Of a stretch of DNA of 64,000 nucleotides, positions 1 through 11,254 are shown in pieces. This stretch comes from Rhizobium sp. Q54 (GTDB lineage: Bacteria > Pseudomonadota > Alphaproteobacteria > Rhizobiales > Xanthobacteraceae): NCBI GenBank assembly GCA_945870035.1, contig CAMBQQ010000005.1, forward strand, positions 1 to 64,000. Direction: 5' to 3'. The position numbers were made by a program, and so were the translations under genes. The first letter of the stretch is position 1, and each line of letters starts with the position of its first letter. Below the pieces are notes generated by a model. The model did not search any database. It saw nothing but the letters and a program-made list of their open reading frames with translations, and was not told the origin of the DNA.

Positions 1-147
1 CTGCATCGTTACGTGCTGCTTTACAACCAGCAGCTTCCGCAATCAGCCTTGGGCAGCAAGACACCCTTGCAGGCCATGAAGGACTGGCATAGCCTGAAAC
101 CGGAGTTGTTCAGAAAACAGCCATATCACCTACCGGGATGTGACATA
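1..147 (+). mobile_element. 3' remnant of IS481-family transposase (C-terminal fragment; 5' part outside window)
   Basis: Frame +1 reads LHRYVLLYNQQLPQSALGSKTPLQAMKDWHSLKPELFRKQPYHLPGCD, resembling the IS481-type transposase C-terminus; the rest of the ORF to 309 looks like read-through. Confidence 0.7.
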
Positions 148-203
148 TACGCAGCTATTAAGGGCCCCGCGCGGCGGCGGGCACCTGCCCATTCGGAGGT
201 ATT

Positions 204-1202
204 CTACGACGTCTTTTCCAGGTGGCTGCGCAGTTCGTTGATCGAAGCAAACCGCAACGTTCCTTGCGGCAATTCGGCTTCGATCGAGCCATCGACATAT
301 AAGGTGTAGCCCATGCCGTCGACGACGCCGGACTTCAGGATGGCGACGTTGCGCGGCGCTTCGCTCTCGTCGGTGTCGTCCCCCTGAGCGGGCAGATCAT
401 TTTCGGCCACCGGTTCGCTGTCATCGTCGGCAAGCGGCGGTTTGGCCGCGGGCGTATCAGCGGGGCCGGGCTCGCCGCGGCGGACGTCGGACCATTGAAA
501 TTCCGAAACCCTCGGCTCCTCCGATTCGGGCTCGGCCGGTTTTGGCTCAGCCGGCCACATCGCGTCGAAATAGGTGCTGGCCTTCCTCGGGGCTGGCGGC
601 TGCGTCTCGCGGTCGGAGAAAGGCGGCGGGGCGACCGGGTGCAGCGGCGACAGATAGGCCTCGTCGGCGGCGGTCACCGGCGGCTCATCGGGGTTGGACA
701 AAGTTGGCGCGGCAAAGCGCGGCTCATCAAAATCCTGAGCGGTTTCGACTTGTGGCTCGCGCGGCAAAGGTTCGCGGGGCAATGGCTCACGCAACGAAGG
801 TTCGCGCGGCGCGGGCTCCCGCATCGCGGGCTGCGGAATAGCATCGCGCTGGCCGATTTCGGCCGGCGGTTCCGGCCGAAATTCAGGCGTCGTCAATTCA
901 GGTTTCGTTTTGGGCGGGAACTGAACCCGCGCCGGCGGCCGCGCGGCGGCAGCGGGATCGAAGGTGTCGAAGGGCCGGCTCGATCGGACCGGCGCACGGG
1001 TCGCCAACGTCTCGACAAGGCGCTGCAACTGCGCCACGGCAACGCCGAGCGCGCCGACGATCAGGCCGCCGGTCACGGCCGTCGTGCCGGCCACAATCAG
1101 GGTATTACCGATGCCGAACGCATTGTTCGGGATGCCAAAGCCGATCATCGCGGCGCCAATCGCAACCGCGAGCCCGCCTGCGCAATACAACAAAATCGGC
1201 AT
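204..1202 (-). CDS. hypothetical membrane-anchored protein with long Pro/Glu-rich region
   Basis: 332 aa ORF; two N-terminal hydrophobic segments (MPILLYCAGGLAVAIGAAMIGFGIP..., TLIVAGTTAVTGGLIVGALGVAVAQL), then a low-complexity P/E-rich stretch with REP-x-x-REP repeats. Confidence 0.65.
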   Translation of the reverse strand: MPILLYCAGGLAVAIGAAMIGFGIPNNAFGIGNTLIVAGTTAVTGGLIVGALGVAVAQLQRLVETLATRAPVRSSRPFDTFDPAAAARPPARVQFPPKTKPELTTPEFRPEPPAEIGQRDAIPQPAMREPAPREPSLREPLPREPLPREPQVETAQDFDEPRFAAPTLSNPDEPPVTAADEAYLSPLHPVAPPPFSDRETQPPAPRKASTYFDAMWPAEPKPAEPESEEPRVSEFQWSDVRRGEPGPADTPAAKPPLADDDSEPVAENDLPAQGDDTDESEAPRNVAILKSGVVDGMGYTLYVDGSIEAELPQGTLRFASINELRSHLEKTS

Positions 1203-1555
1203 GATCGTTTCGGTCCTCTGCTACGGGGCGCCCAAATCGTTGCCGGCGCCAGACGTAACCCATTCTAAATAAAAGGCAATTCTCGCTTTTTCCCGCCGGG
1301 CCGGCAACCGTTAAAGCTAAAATACCAAATAATGCTTTCAAACATCATTAACGCTGCCCGGCAGGCCGAAACTGGCATAGGCGGCCCCCCGGGACCAATA
1401 TCCGGTCCCCAGGAGCCGCTTTGTCGATATTCACAAAAGTTGCTCCGGCGCGCGCCAGCGCCTAATTAACTAATAGTGGAACTCGCAAGGGTCACGCCGG
1501 GTTCACCAAGACCGGCTATTCCGCACAAAATGTTTTCGTGCCCTAGGAGGAACTG

Positions 1556-2158
1556 ATGTCTTTTACGCTGCCCGAACTGCCCTATTCCTACGACGCACTC
1601 GCCCCTTATATGTCGCGCGAAACGCTCGAATATCATCACGACAAACATCACAAGGCCTATGTCGACAACGGCAACAAGCTGCTCGCCGGGTCCGATCTTG
1701 AAGGCAAGTCGCTGGAAGAAATCGTCAAGGGCTCGCACGGCAAGAATGCCCCGCTCTTCAACAATGCCGGCCAGCACTACAACCACCTGCACTTCTGGCA
1801 GTGGATGAAGCCGAATGGCGGCGGCGACAAATTGCCGGGCAAGCTGCAGAAGGCCATTGATTCAGACCTCGGCGGCCTGGAAAAGATGAAGGCCGATTTC
1901 TCGGCAGCGGGCGTCGGCCAGTTCGGCTCCGGCTGGGCCTGGATCGAAGTGAAGGGCGGCAAGCTTGCCATCTCCAAGACCCCGAACGGCGAGAACCCGC
2001 TGGTCAATGGCGCGACGCCGATCCTCGGCTGCGACGTGTGGGAGCACTCCTACTACATCGACTACCGCAACCGCCGTCCCGATTATCTCAAGGCCTTCCT
2101 CGATCACCTGGTGAACTGGGAATATGTCGAAGCCCAGTTCGACGCCGCGACCAAGTAG
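1556..2158 (+). CDS. sodB: superoxide dismutase (Fe/Mn family)
   Basis: [38 protein letters not shown] ... [31 protein letters not shown] upstream. Confidence 0.97.
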   Translation: MSFTLPELPYSYDALAPYMSRETLEYHHDKHHKAYVDNGNKLLAGSDLEGKSLEEIVKGSHGKNAPLFNNAGQHYNHLHFWQWMKPNGGGDKLPGKLQKAIDSDLGGLEKMKADFSAAGVGQFGSGWAWIEVKGGKLAISKTPNGENPLVNGATPILGCDVWEHSYYIDYRNRRPDYLKAFLDHLVNWEYVEAQFDAATK

Positions 2159-2176
2159 ACTGACGGATATATTCTA

Positions 2177-3808
2177 ATGCTCGGCGCGCGGTCGGCTGAC
2201 ACTTTTGCCGACCGCGTGGCCGACGCTCTCGCCATCGTCGTCCTGTTGACGGTCGCGCTCATCGCCGCCGTCACCTTCCGCGATTACGGCCTCGGCTGGG
2301 ACGACTTCACCCATTCGCAATATGGCGATCTGCTGCTCAAGCTGTACGGCTCGGGCTTTGCCGATGCGCGCGCTTTGTCCTTCGTCAATCTCTACAAATA
2401 TGGCGGCGGCTTCGACATGGCGGCGGCGCTGGCCGCCAAGTTTCTGCCGTTCGATCTGTTCGAGACCCGCCGCCTCGTCGGCGCGGCGATCGGCATCGTC
2501 GGCCTGTTCGTGACATGGCGGCTGGGCCGCAGGCTCGGCGGGCCGGTGGCCGGCTGCGCCGGACTGATCCTTTTGGCCGCCTGCCCGCTGTTCTACGGCC
2601 ACATGTTCATCAATGCCAAGGACGCGCCGTTCGCCACCGCGATGGCGGTGCTGCTGCTCGGCATCGTGCGCGCGCTCGATGAATATCCGCGGCCGTCGGT
2701 GCGGACGGTGGCGCTGCTCGCCGTCGGATTGGGCGTGGCCTTCGGCTCGCGCGTCCTCGCCGCGGTCGCCGCGCCTTATGCGCTGGCCGCTCTGCTGCTC
2801 ATCGTCGCCACAGAAGCGCAACACGCGGCCTGGAAAACAACCGCCGAGCGCGCCCTGACATTTATTGCGATCTCGCTGCCATCGCTGGCGCTCGGCTATT
2901 TGATCATGGGGCTGCTGTGGCCATGGTCGATTATTTCGCCGCTCAATCCGCTCGATGCGGCCGAGTATTTCGACAAGTTTTTCGAGAAGCCGTGGAAAGA
3001 ACTGTTCGACGGCAAACTGATCTGGGTGCCGGAAATGCCGGTGACCTATTTGCCGCATCTGTTTGCGCTCAAGCTGCCGATCATCATGCTGCTGTTCGGC
3101 GCGATCGGCCTTGCCGGCATCGCCGTTATTTTGATACGGGGCCGGATCGCGCTCAACCGCCGCGCCGCGCTGCTGGCGCTCGCGCTGGCCGTGCTGCTGC
3201 CGATCGTGCTCGCGATCATCTCGCACCCGGCTTTCTACAACGGGCTGCGCCACTTCGTTTTCGTGGTGCCGCCTTTCGCCGCTGCCGGCGGTCTGGCTTT
3301 CGGCTGGCTGTTCGCACGCGCGCGGTTTTTTGGCTGGCCGCAGATCGCCGCGGTCTGCGCCGTGTTCGCCGCCGGCGTCAGCATGCCGCTGATCGAGATG
3401 GTGCGGCTGCATCCGCTGCAATATGTCAGCTTCAACGCTTTCGCCGGCGGCATTCGCCAGGCGCAGCACAATTTCATGCTCGACTACTGGGGCGTGGCGT
3501 TCAAGCAGGCTTCCGACGAACTGAAGACGCGGCTGAAGAACGGCGCTGAAGAGCCGCCGCAGGGCCGCCGCTGGATCGTCGCTATATGCGGCCCGCAACT
3601 GGCGGCGCAACAGATGCTGGGGCCGCAGTTCGAGACGACGTTCAACGAGAAGCAGGCCGACTTCGCCATGGCGGTCGGCGCCTATTATTGCGAGCATTTG
3701 AAAGCGCCGGTCATCGCCGAGATCGAACGCGAAGGCGTGGTGTTCGCGCGCGTCTACGATTTGCGGGGCATTCCGACGCCGGAGCTGTTGACACAGCCGC
3801 CGCCGTGA
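2177..3808 (+). CDS. polytopic membrane glycosyltransferase (family 39/ArnT-like)
   Basis: 543 aa, many TM segments; N-terminal DYGLGWDD and NAKDAPFA motifs as in GT39-type proteins. Confidence 0.7.
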   Translation: MLGARSADTFADRVADALAIVVLLTVALIAAVTFRDYGLGWDDFTHSQYGDLLLKLYGSGFADARALSFVNLYKYGGGFDMAAALAAKFLPFDLFETRRLVGAAIGIVGLFVTWRLGRRLGGPVAGCAGLILLAACPLFYGHMFINAKDAPFATAMAVLLLGIVRALDEYPRPSVRTVALLAVGLGVAFGSRVLAAVAAPYALAALLLIVATEAQHAAWKTTAERALTFIAISLPSLALGYLIMGLLWPWSIISPLNPLDAAEYFDKFFEKPWKELFDGKLIWVPEMPVTYLPHLFALKLPIIMLLFGAIGLAGIAVILIRGRIALNRRAALLALALAVLLPIVLAIISHPAFYNGLRHFVFVVPPFAAAGGLAFGWLFARARFFGWPQIAAVCAVFAAGVSMPLIEMVRLHPLQYVSFNAFAGGIRQAQHNFMLDYWGVAFKQASDELKTRLKNGAEEPPQGRRWIVAICGPQLAAQQMLGPQFETTFNEKQADFAMAVGAYYCEHLKAPVIAEIEREGVVFARVYDLRGIPTPELLTQPPP

Positions 3809-3817
3809 CGCCCGCGC

Positions 3818-4870
3818 TTAAAGCGTCACGATCTCGATCCAGTTCGGATTCTTGCCGGTCGGGTATTGCCGCAATGCACTGAGCGCGCCGCTCTGCTGAT
3901 CGATGGAATAGACCGTCAAACTGTTTGAAAGCTGGCCGGCGGCGAGCAAATATTTTCCTGCCGGATCGATGGCGAAGCCGCGCGGCTGCTGCTCGGTTGG
4001 GTAGGAGCCGGCGGGCGTCAGCGCGCCGCTGGGCCGGTCGACGATGAAGGCCGCCAGCGTGCTACTGGTGCGCTCGGAAGCGTACAAAAATTTGCCATCT
4101 GGCGTCAGATGAATATCGGCGCCCCACGGCGTGCCGGAGAAACCTTCCGGCACGGCGCCGACAATCTGAATCTCTTTTCCCAATGTCCCGGTGAAACTAT
4201 CGTATGGAAACACATAGATCGCGGCGTCGAGTTCATTGAGCAGATAGACGAAACGCCGGTCTGGCGAGAACTCCAGATGGCGCGGCCCGCCCTTCGCCTT
4301 CACCGCGACCGTCGCAGGGCTATTGGCCGACAAAGTCCCGGTGCTGGCATCGAAGACGTGCTGATGCACCACGTCGCCGCCGAGGCTGGTATTGAACACA
4401 TAGCGATTGCTCGGATCGACGATGACGCAATGCGCGCTCGGCTGCGTCGCGACGATCTGCGCAGTCTCGCCGACGACGCCATCGGCGCCAAGCGGGCTGA
4501 GCGTGATCTTGCTGCCGCCATACGACGCGCCGAGGATGAAGCGCCCGCCACGGTCGGTCGTGATGTAGCACATCGAGTCCGCCAGAGGGCCGCTGCCGAC
4601 GAGCGTCAGCTTTCCATTGCCGGCATCAATGCCGAAGGTCACCAGCGAAAACGGATCGTTGCGCACGGCGGCGAAGAGAAAGTTCTTTTCCGGACTGACC
4701 GCCAGCGGCAGCGAGCCGCCGGGCTTGCCCGGCCCCGGCACCGGAACCGTTTCGATCAAATCCAGTTCGCCGTCGATCAGCAGATTGAAAACGGTCACAT
4801 CCTGGCTGTCCGAATTGCCGACATAGGCATAAGTCGATGCGTTGGCAGACGTCATAACCATCTCCGGCAA
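3818..4870 (-). CDS. lactonase family protein (7-bladed beta-propeller, 6-phosphogluconolactonase-like)
   Basis: 350 aa with AYVGNSDSQDVTVF, LPLAVSPEKNFLFAAVRN, GGPRHLEFSPDRRFVYLLNEL, YASERTSSTLAAF propeller motifs. Confidence 0.88.
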   Translation of the reverse strand: MPEMVMTSANASTYAYVGNSDSQDVTVFNLLIDGELDLIETVPVPGPGKPGGSLPLAVSPEKNFLFAAVRNDPFSLVTFGIDAGNGKLTLVGSGPLADSMCYITTDRGGRFILGASYGGSKITLSPLGADGVVGETAQIVATQPSAHCVIVDPSNRYVFNTSLGGDVVHQHVFDASTGTLSANSPATVAVKAKGGPRHLEFSPDRRFVYLLNELDAAIYVFPYDSFTGTLGKEIQIVGAVPEGFSGTPWGADIHLTPDGKFLYASERTSSTLAAFIVDRPSGALTPAGSYPTEQQPRGFAIDPAGKYLLAAGQLSNSLTVYSIDQQSGALSALRQYPTGKNPNWIEIVTL

Positions 4871-4985
4871 GGGGCACCACAGCTAGCGCGCAATAGAAGG
4901 CACGTCCATGCGAATTCTCCAGTACCTGCGCCAGCAAGTTCCCCAGCACGTTCCCTTTGACCGCCGTTTCTTGTAAAGCCGCCGC

Positions 4986-6218
4986 ATGCGAGAGACCGAC
5001 ATTGCCATTATCGGCGGTGGCGCCGCCGGCATTGCCGCCGGACGGCGGCTGCATGATGCCGGCGTGCGATGCCTGATTGTCGAGGCGCAGTCGCGGCTCG
5101 GCGGCCGCGCCTGGACCTGCGACGATGCGGCAGGCCATCCGCTCGATCTCGGCTGCGGCTGGCTGCATTCGGCCGACCGCAATCCGTGGGTGCCGATTGT
5201 GGAGGCGCAAGGCCGCACCATCGACAGGACCGCGCCGCCATGGTCGCGGCCGTCGCTGCCCGGCGTGTTCGCGCCCGGCGAACAGGCTCAGTTCAACCAA
5301 GCGATGGGCGATTTTTTCGAGCGGCTGAGCACGGCGGTTGCCAAAGGCAAAGACATGCCGGCCTCAGCCGTGCTCGAACCGGGCAACCGCTGGAATAATC
5401 TCATCATCGCGGTCGGCACCTATATCAGCGGCACCGAACTCTCGAGCATGTCGGCGCTGGACTTCGAATTGTACGAAGACACCGAGATCAACTGGCGCGT
5501 CAAGGAAGGTTACGGCACGGCGGTTTCCGCGCATGGCGACGAGGTGCCGGTGGCGTTCGACAGCGCGGTGACGCGCATTGACCACAGCGGCACGCGCATA
5601 AAGATCGTCACTGCGAAGGGCGACATCTTCGCCGACAAGGCCATCATTACGCTGCCGACCAATGTACTGGCCGAACGCGCGGACTTCTTTGCGCCGGCCT
5701 TGCCGGAGAAAACACGCGCGGCGGCGCGCCTGCCGCTGGGATTGGCCGACAAATTGTTTCTGCATCTCGACGGTGCGGAAGAATTCGAGCCCGGCGGCCG
5801 GCTGTTCGGCAGCACGGATAGAAGCGGCACCGGCACCTATCACATGCGGCCGTTCGGCCGGCCGCTGATCGAGTGCTTTTATGCCGGGCAATGCGCGCGC
5901 GATCTTGAGGCCGGCGGCGAACGGGCGTTTTTCGCTTTCGCGGTCGAGGAGCTCAGCAAGCATCTCGGCAGCGATATCGCGAAGCGCGTGAAACCATCGT
6001 TGGTCCATCCCTGGGGCAAGGACCCCTTCGCGCGCGGCTCCTATTCATATGCCGTGCCCGGCGCGGCTTACGAACGCGGCATGCTGGCGCGGCCGGTGGA
6101 TGAGCGGCTGTTCTTTGCCGGCGAAGCGTGCTCGACGCACGACTTCTCAACCGCGCACGGCGCCTATCTCACCGGCATTGCCGCTGCCGAACAGGCGATG
6201 GCTGCGCTGAAACGTTAA
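4986..6218 (+). CDS. FAD-dependent flavin monoamine oxidase family protein
   Basis: N-terminal IAIIGGGAAGIAAGRRLHDAG Rossmann motif, SRLGGRAWT, C-terminal LFFAGEACSTHDFSTAHGAYLTGIAAAE. Confidence 0.9.
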   Translation: MRETDIAIIGGGAAGIAAGRRLHDAGVRCLIVEAQSRLGGRAWTCDDAAGHPLDLGCGWLHSADRNPWVPIVEAQGRTIDRTAPPWSRPSLPGVFAPGEQAQFNQAMGDFFERLSTAVAKGKDMPASAVLEPGNRWNNLIIAVGTYISGTELSSMSALDFELYEDTEINWRVKEGYGTAVSAHGDEVPVAFDSAVTRIDHSGTRIKIVTAKGDIFADKAIITLPTNVLAERADFFAPALPEKTRAAARLPLGLADKLFLHLDGAEEFEPGGRLFGSTDRSGTGTYHMRPFGRPLIECFYAGQCARDLEAGGERAFFAFAVEELSKHLGSDIAKRVKPSLVHPWGKDPFARGSYSYAVPGAAYERGMLARPVDERLFFAGEACSTHDFSTAHGAYLTGIAAAEQAMAALKR

Positions 6219-7078
6219 GCGTGCGCATAAGCCCAATACAGATCGCGCGCCTTGCGATAGAGCGGCCCCGGCTGCATCGAGCGCGCGTCGATGCGGTTGA
6301 CCGGCATCACCTTTGAATAATTGCCCGACGAGAAAATCTCGTCGGCGCCTTCGAGATCGGCATAAGTCAAGGTCGTCTCGACGACTTCGACGCCATCGGC
6401 GCGCAACAGCGCAATGACGCGCTGGCGCGTGATGCCGTTGAGGAACGTGCCGTTGGGCGACGGCGTGAACACCACGCCGTCTTTCGCCATGAACAGATTG
6501 GCGCTGGCGAATTCGGCGACGTTGCCGAGCGCGTCGCGCATCACCGGCATCATGAAGCCGCGCTGGTTGGCCTCGACCAGAGCCCGCGCATTGTTCGGGT
6601 AAAGGCAGCCGGCCTTGGCGTCGAGCGGCATGGTATCGGCCGTCGGCTTGCGGAACGGCGACAGAGTGATCGACATGCCTTCCGGCTGGCGCATCGGCGC
6701 TTCATAAATCGTCAGGCACCATTGCGTCGAACCCGCGTCCGGCGCGATCATCAGTTTGCCGCTGCTCTCGGCCCAATAGGTCGGACGAATGTAGAGCGCC
6801 GCGTCCGCGCCGAACTTCTTGATGCCGTCGCGCGTCAGGCCTTCCCAGTTTTCCGCCGAGCAGGCGGCATCGAGCATCATCGCCTTGGCCGAGGCATTAA
6901 CGCGCTGGCAATGCAGGTCGAGATCGGGCGTCACGCCCTCGAAAGTGCGCGCGCCGTCGAAGACCGACGAGCAGAACAGCGCGGCATGGGTGCGCACGCC
7001 CATGATCGGCAGATTGCCTTCGTGCCAGTCGCCTTCGTAAAACGTCCAGGTTTTCGACAGGTCCCGCGCCAGCGCCAT
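6215..7078 (-). CDS. branched-chain amino acid aminotransferase (class IV PLP)
   Basis: MALARDLSKTWTFYEGDWHEGNLPIMGVRTHAALFCSSVFDGARTF...; start placed at 7078 rather than the longest ORF start 7171; 4-bp convergent overlap with the upstream oxidase gene. Confidence 0.88.
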   Translation of the reverse strand: MALARDLSKTWTFYEGDWHEGNLPIMGVRTHAALFCSSVFDGARTFEGVTPDLDLHCQRVNASAKAMMLDAACSAENWEGLTRDGIKKFGADAALYIRPTYWAESSGKLMIAPDAGSTQWCLTIYEAPMRQPEGMSITLSPFRKPTADTMPLDAKAGCLYPNNARALVEANQRGFMMPVMRDALGNVAEFASANLFMAKDGVVFTPSPNGTFLNGITRQRVIALLRADGVEVVETTLTYADLEGADEIFSSGNYSKVMPVNRIDARSMQPGPLYRKARDLYWAYAHA

Positions 7079-7169
7079 CAAGTCTCTCCCAACACGTCTT
7101 TGTGACGATATTTTCTTTGCGCTTCTGGCCGCGCTTTGCAAGCATGCCGCAACAAATTCGGGGGAAACC

Positions 7170-7829
7170 ATGTCATCGATTTTCGTCTTCGACGCCTATG
7201 GCACACTTTTCGATGTGCACGCCGCGATCGGCCGCTTCCGTAGCCAGGCCGGCCCGGACGCTGACAGGATGTCGGAGATCTGGCGCACCAAGCAGCTCGA
7301 ATACACCTGGACGCTGACTTTGGCCGGCCATTATGTGGAATTCTGGACATTGACCGAGCGCGCCCTCGACTATGCGCTGGCGCGCGTGCCGTCGGTGCCG
7401 AAGTCGCTCAAGGCCGGCCTGCTCGACGCCTATTTCAAGCTCGACGCCTTCCCCGACGCGCGCGCCGCGCTGAAAAGCCTGAAAGCAGCCGGGCACAGGA
7501 CCGGCATCTTGTCGAACGGCTCGCCGAAGATGCTGCAAGGCGCGGTCGACAATGCCGGCATCGGCGACGACCTCGATGGCGTGCTCTCGGTCGACGTTCT
7601 GAAAATGTTCAAGCCGCGGCCGGAGGTCTATGCCCTGGTCACAAAGCATTACAATTGCAAACCGGGCGACGTGACATTCGTGTCGTCGAACCGGTGGGAT
7701 GTGATGGCGGCGGTTTCCGTCGGTTTCCACGCTCTTTGGGTTAACCGGAGCAAAATGCCGGACGAATATATGGATTTCTCGCCGGCGCAGACGCTTTCCG
7801 ACCTCACGTCTCTGGCGGCACACAGCTAG
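7170..7829 (+). CDS. haloacid dehalogenase type II (HAD superfamily)
   Basis: [49 protein letters not shown] motifs. Confidence 0.93.
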   Translation: MSSIFVFDAYGTLFDVHAAIGRFRSQAGPDADRMSEIWRTKQLEYTWTLTLAGHYVEFWTLTERALDYALARVPSVPKSLKAGLLDAYFKLDAFPDARAALKSLKAAGHRTGILSNGSPKMLQGAVDNAGIGDDLDGVLSVDVLKMFKPRPEVYALVTKHYNCKPGDVTFVSSNRWDVMAAVSVGFHALWVNRSKMPDEYMDFSPAQTLSDLTSLAAHS

Positions 7830-7909
7830 ACAGGGCTGGCGCGGCCATCCATCGCCGCCTATATGCGGGACGCGACTCGTCCCCGCCCTCCTCTGTGCGC
7901 GATTCATTC

Positions 7910-8856
<947 letters not shown>

Positions 8857-8860
<4 letters not shown>

Positions 8861-9633
8861 GCACGCCCGCGATCAACACGCACGCCATTCTGGCGATCTA
8901 CAAGTTCGAAATGTCGCGCACCTTGCGCACCATCTGGCAGAGTATCGTCTCGCCGGTGATTTCGACGTCGCTATATTTCGTCGTGTTCGGCGCGGCGATC
9001 GGCTCGCGCATCACCGAGATCGAGGGCGTCGCCTATGGCGCCTTCATCGTACCCGGCCTGATCATGCTGATGCTGTTAACGCAAAGCACGATGAATGCCT
9101 CGTTCGGCATCTATTTCCCGCGCTTCACCGGCACGATCTACGAACTACTCTCCGCGCCGGTGTCGTCCTTCGAGATCGCCTGCGGCTATGTCGGCGCGGC
9201 GGCGACCAAATCGGTCATTCTCGGACTGATCATTCTGGCGACCTCGTGGCTGTTCGTGCCGATGCAGATCGCGCACCCGTTCTGGATGCTGGGCTTTCTG
9301 GTGCTGACCGCGATCACCTTTAGCCTGTTCGGCTTTATCATCGGCATCTGGGCTGACGGCTTCGAGCAGTTGCAGATCATCCCGCTGTTGATCCTGACGC
9401 CTCTGACCTTCCTCGGCGGCACCTTCTATTCCACCCATGTGCTGCCGCCATTCTGGCAGACGGTGACCTTGTTCAACCCGGTGGTCTATCTGGTCTCCGG
9501 TTTCCGCTGGGCCTTCTTTGAGATCGCCGATGTCAGCCCGTGGGTCAGCCTCGGCATGACGCTGTTTTTCCTCAGCGTCTGCCTCGTCACCATCTGGTGG
9601 ATTTTCAGAACCGGCTACCGACTCAAGAAGTAG
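8857..9633 (+). CDS. ABC-2 type transporter permease
   Basis: ATGA overlap with the ATPase gene; [45 protein letters not shown]..., multiple TM helices. Confidence 0.92.
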
Positions 9634-9685
9634 GTCTTTTAGTTCAATGGAACTCTAGGCACCGCCCGGCATTAACGCCCGTGCA

Positions 9686-11254
9686 GTGCAACAGGGCCCG
9701 TTCGGGACGTGCGCCCCCGTGGAGTTACCCTTGAACAGGCGTCAATTTTTATCGACTTCGGCGGTGTTGCCGATTGCCGCCTCTTTTTCCGGCAGCGCAT
9801 GGGCCGCTCCGCCGGCGGCGGCCGCGCCTGCCCCGGACGCAGCTTTCGATCCCGCATCAGTTCGCCAAATGGCGCGCGATCTGGCGCAAAAGCCATATCA
9901 GGCGCCGAAGACGACGTTGCCGGACAATCTCAAGGACCTCGACTACGACAAATACCGGAAGATCCGCTTCATTCCCGACCGGGCGTTGTGGCGCGACGAA
10001 AAGCTGCCGTTTCAGGTCCAGCTGTTTCACCGCGGCTTCTTCTATTCCTCCCGCGTCGATATTTTCACCGTGGCCAAGGGCCGGGCCACCCCAGTCAAAT
10101 ACTCGCCAAGCCTGTTCACGTTCGAGGGGCTGACGCCGCCGCCGGCCGACGCCGATCTCGGCTTTGCCGGCTTCCGCATTCACGCGCCGATGAACCGGCC
10201 GGACTACTTCGACGAAATCACCGTGTTCCTCGGCGCCAGTTATTTCCGCGCCGTCGCCAAGGGCCAGAATTACGGCCTGTCGGCGCGCGGGCTGGCCATC
10301 AACACGGCCGATCCCAAGGGCGAGGAATTTCCGGCGTTCAAGACGTTCTGGATCGAGACGCCCGATGCACGCGCCAACTCGATTGTCGTCCACGCCATCC
10401 TGGACAGCAAAAGTGCGGCGGCGGCCTACCGGTTCACCATCCGCCCCGGCGCGACCACGGTGCATGACGTGGAAATGACGCTTTATCCGCGGACCGAAAT
10501 GGCCGAAGCCGGCATTGCGCCGATGACCAGCATGTTCTTCTTCGACGCCAATGACCGCAAAGACGTCGACGACTTCAGGCCGGCGGTTCATGATTCCGAC
10601 GGGCTCGCCATCCGCAACGGCCACGGCGAAAACCTGTGGCGCGTGCTGACCAATCCGCGCGATCTCCAGATTTCGAGTTTCTACGACAGCAACCCGCGCA
10701 GCTTCGGCCTCATTCAGCGCAAGCGCGAGTTTTATTATTACCAGGACCTCGAATCTCATTTCGAAAAGCGGCCGAGCCTGCGCGTCGAACCGATCGGCGA
10801 CTGGGGCAGTGGCGAAGTGCGCCTGGTCGAAATCCCGACCAACAACGAAGTGCACGACAACATCGTCGCCTTCTGGCATCCGAAGGATCCCTTACGCGCC
10901 AAGGGCGAATATGCCTTCACCTACCGCCTGCATTGGGGCGCCGGCGAGAAGCTGCCGCTGGCCGAATTCAAGACGACACGCTCTGGCGCCGCCGGCGATA
11001 ACAATCGGCTTTTCGTTCTCGACATCGCCGGCGAGAATCTCAAAGACATCAAAGCCGATGCGGTGCGCGGCGCCGTCAGCGCGAATTTCGGCAAGATCGA
11101 GAATGTCGTGTCGCAGCCCAATCCAGAATCGGGCGGATGGCGTCTGAGCTTCAATCTCAATCCGGAAAAAAACCCGGCAGTCGAACTGCGCGCGCAGTTG
11201 ATGCAAGGCGATGAACCGCTCAGCGAAGTCTGGGTCTATCGATGGACGCCGTAA
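9686..11254 (+). CDS. opgG: periplasmic glucan biosynthesis protein (OpgG/OpgD family)
   Basis: Signal sequence NRRQFLSTSAVLPIAASFSGSAWA (likely start near 9731); DYDKYRKIRF, RPDYFDEITVFLGASYFRAVAKGQNYGLSARGLAI; followed by opgH. Confidence 0.88.
   Translation: MQQGPFGTCAPVELPLNRRQFLSTSAVLPIAASFSGSAWAAPPAAAAPAPDAAFDPASVRQMARDLAQKPYQAPKTTLPDNLKDLDYDKYRKIRFIPDRALWRDEKLPFQVQLFHRGFFYSSRVDIFTVAKGRATPVKYSPSLFTFEGLTPPPADADLGFAGFRIHAPMNRPDYFDEITVFLGASYFRAVAKGQNYGLSARGLAINTADPKGEEFPAFKTFWIETPDARANSIVVHAILDSKSAAAAYRFTIRPGATTVHDVEMTLYPRTEMAEAGIAPMTSMFFFDANDRKDVDDFRPAVHDSDGLAIRNGHGENLWRVLTNPRDLQISSFYDSNPRSFGLIQRKREFYYYQDLESHFEKRPSLRVEPIGDWGSGEVRLVEIPTNNEVHDNIVAFWHPKDPLRAKGEYAFTYRLHWGAGEKLPLAEFKTTRSGAAGDNNRLFVLDIAGENLKDIKADAVRGAVSANFGKIENVVSQPNPESGGWRLSFNLNPEKNPAVELRAQLMQGDEPLSEVWVYRWTP

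Noticed and set aside
2174-3697. 507 aa minus-strand ORF opposite the GT39-like gene
   Set aside because: Arg/His/Gln-rich antisense translation typical of high-GC codon bias; the plus-strand ORF has clear membrane-protein structure.
3798-3830. cgtgacgc...gcgtcacg hairpin between convergent genes as a terminator
   Set aside because: Hairpin overlaps both stop codons and lacks a T-tract on either strand; not supportable as intrinsic terminator.
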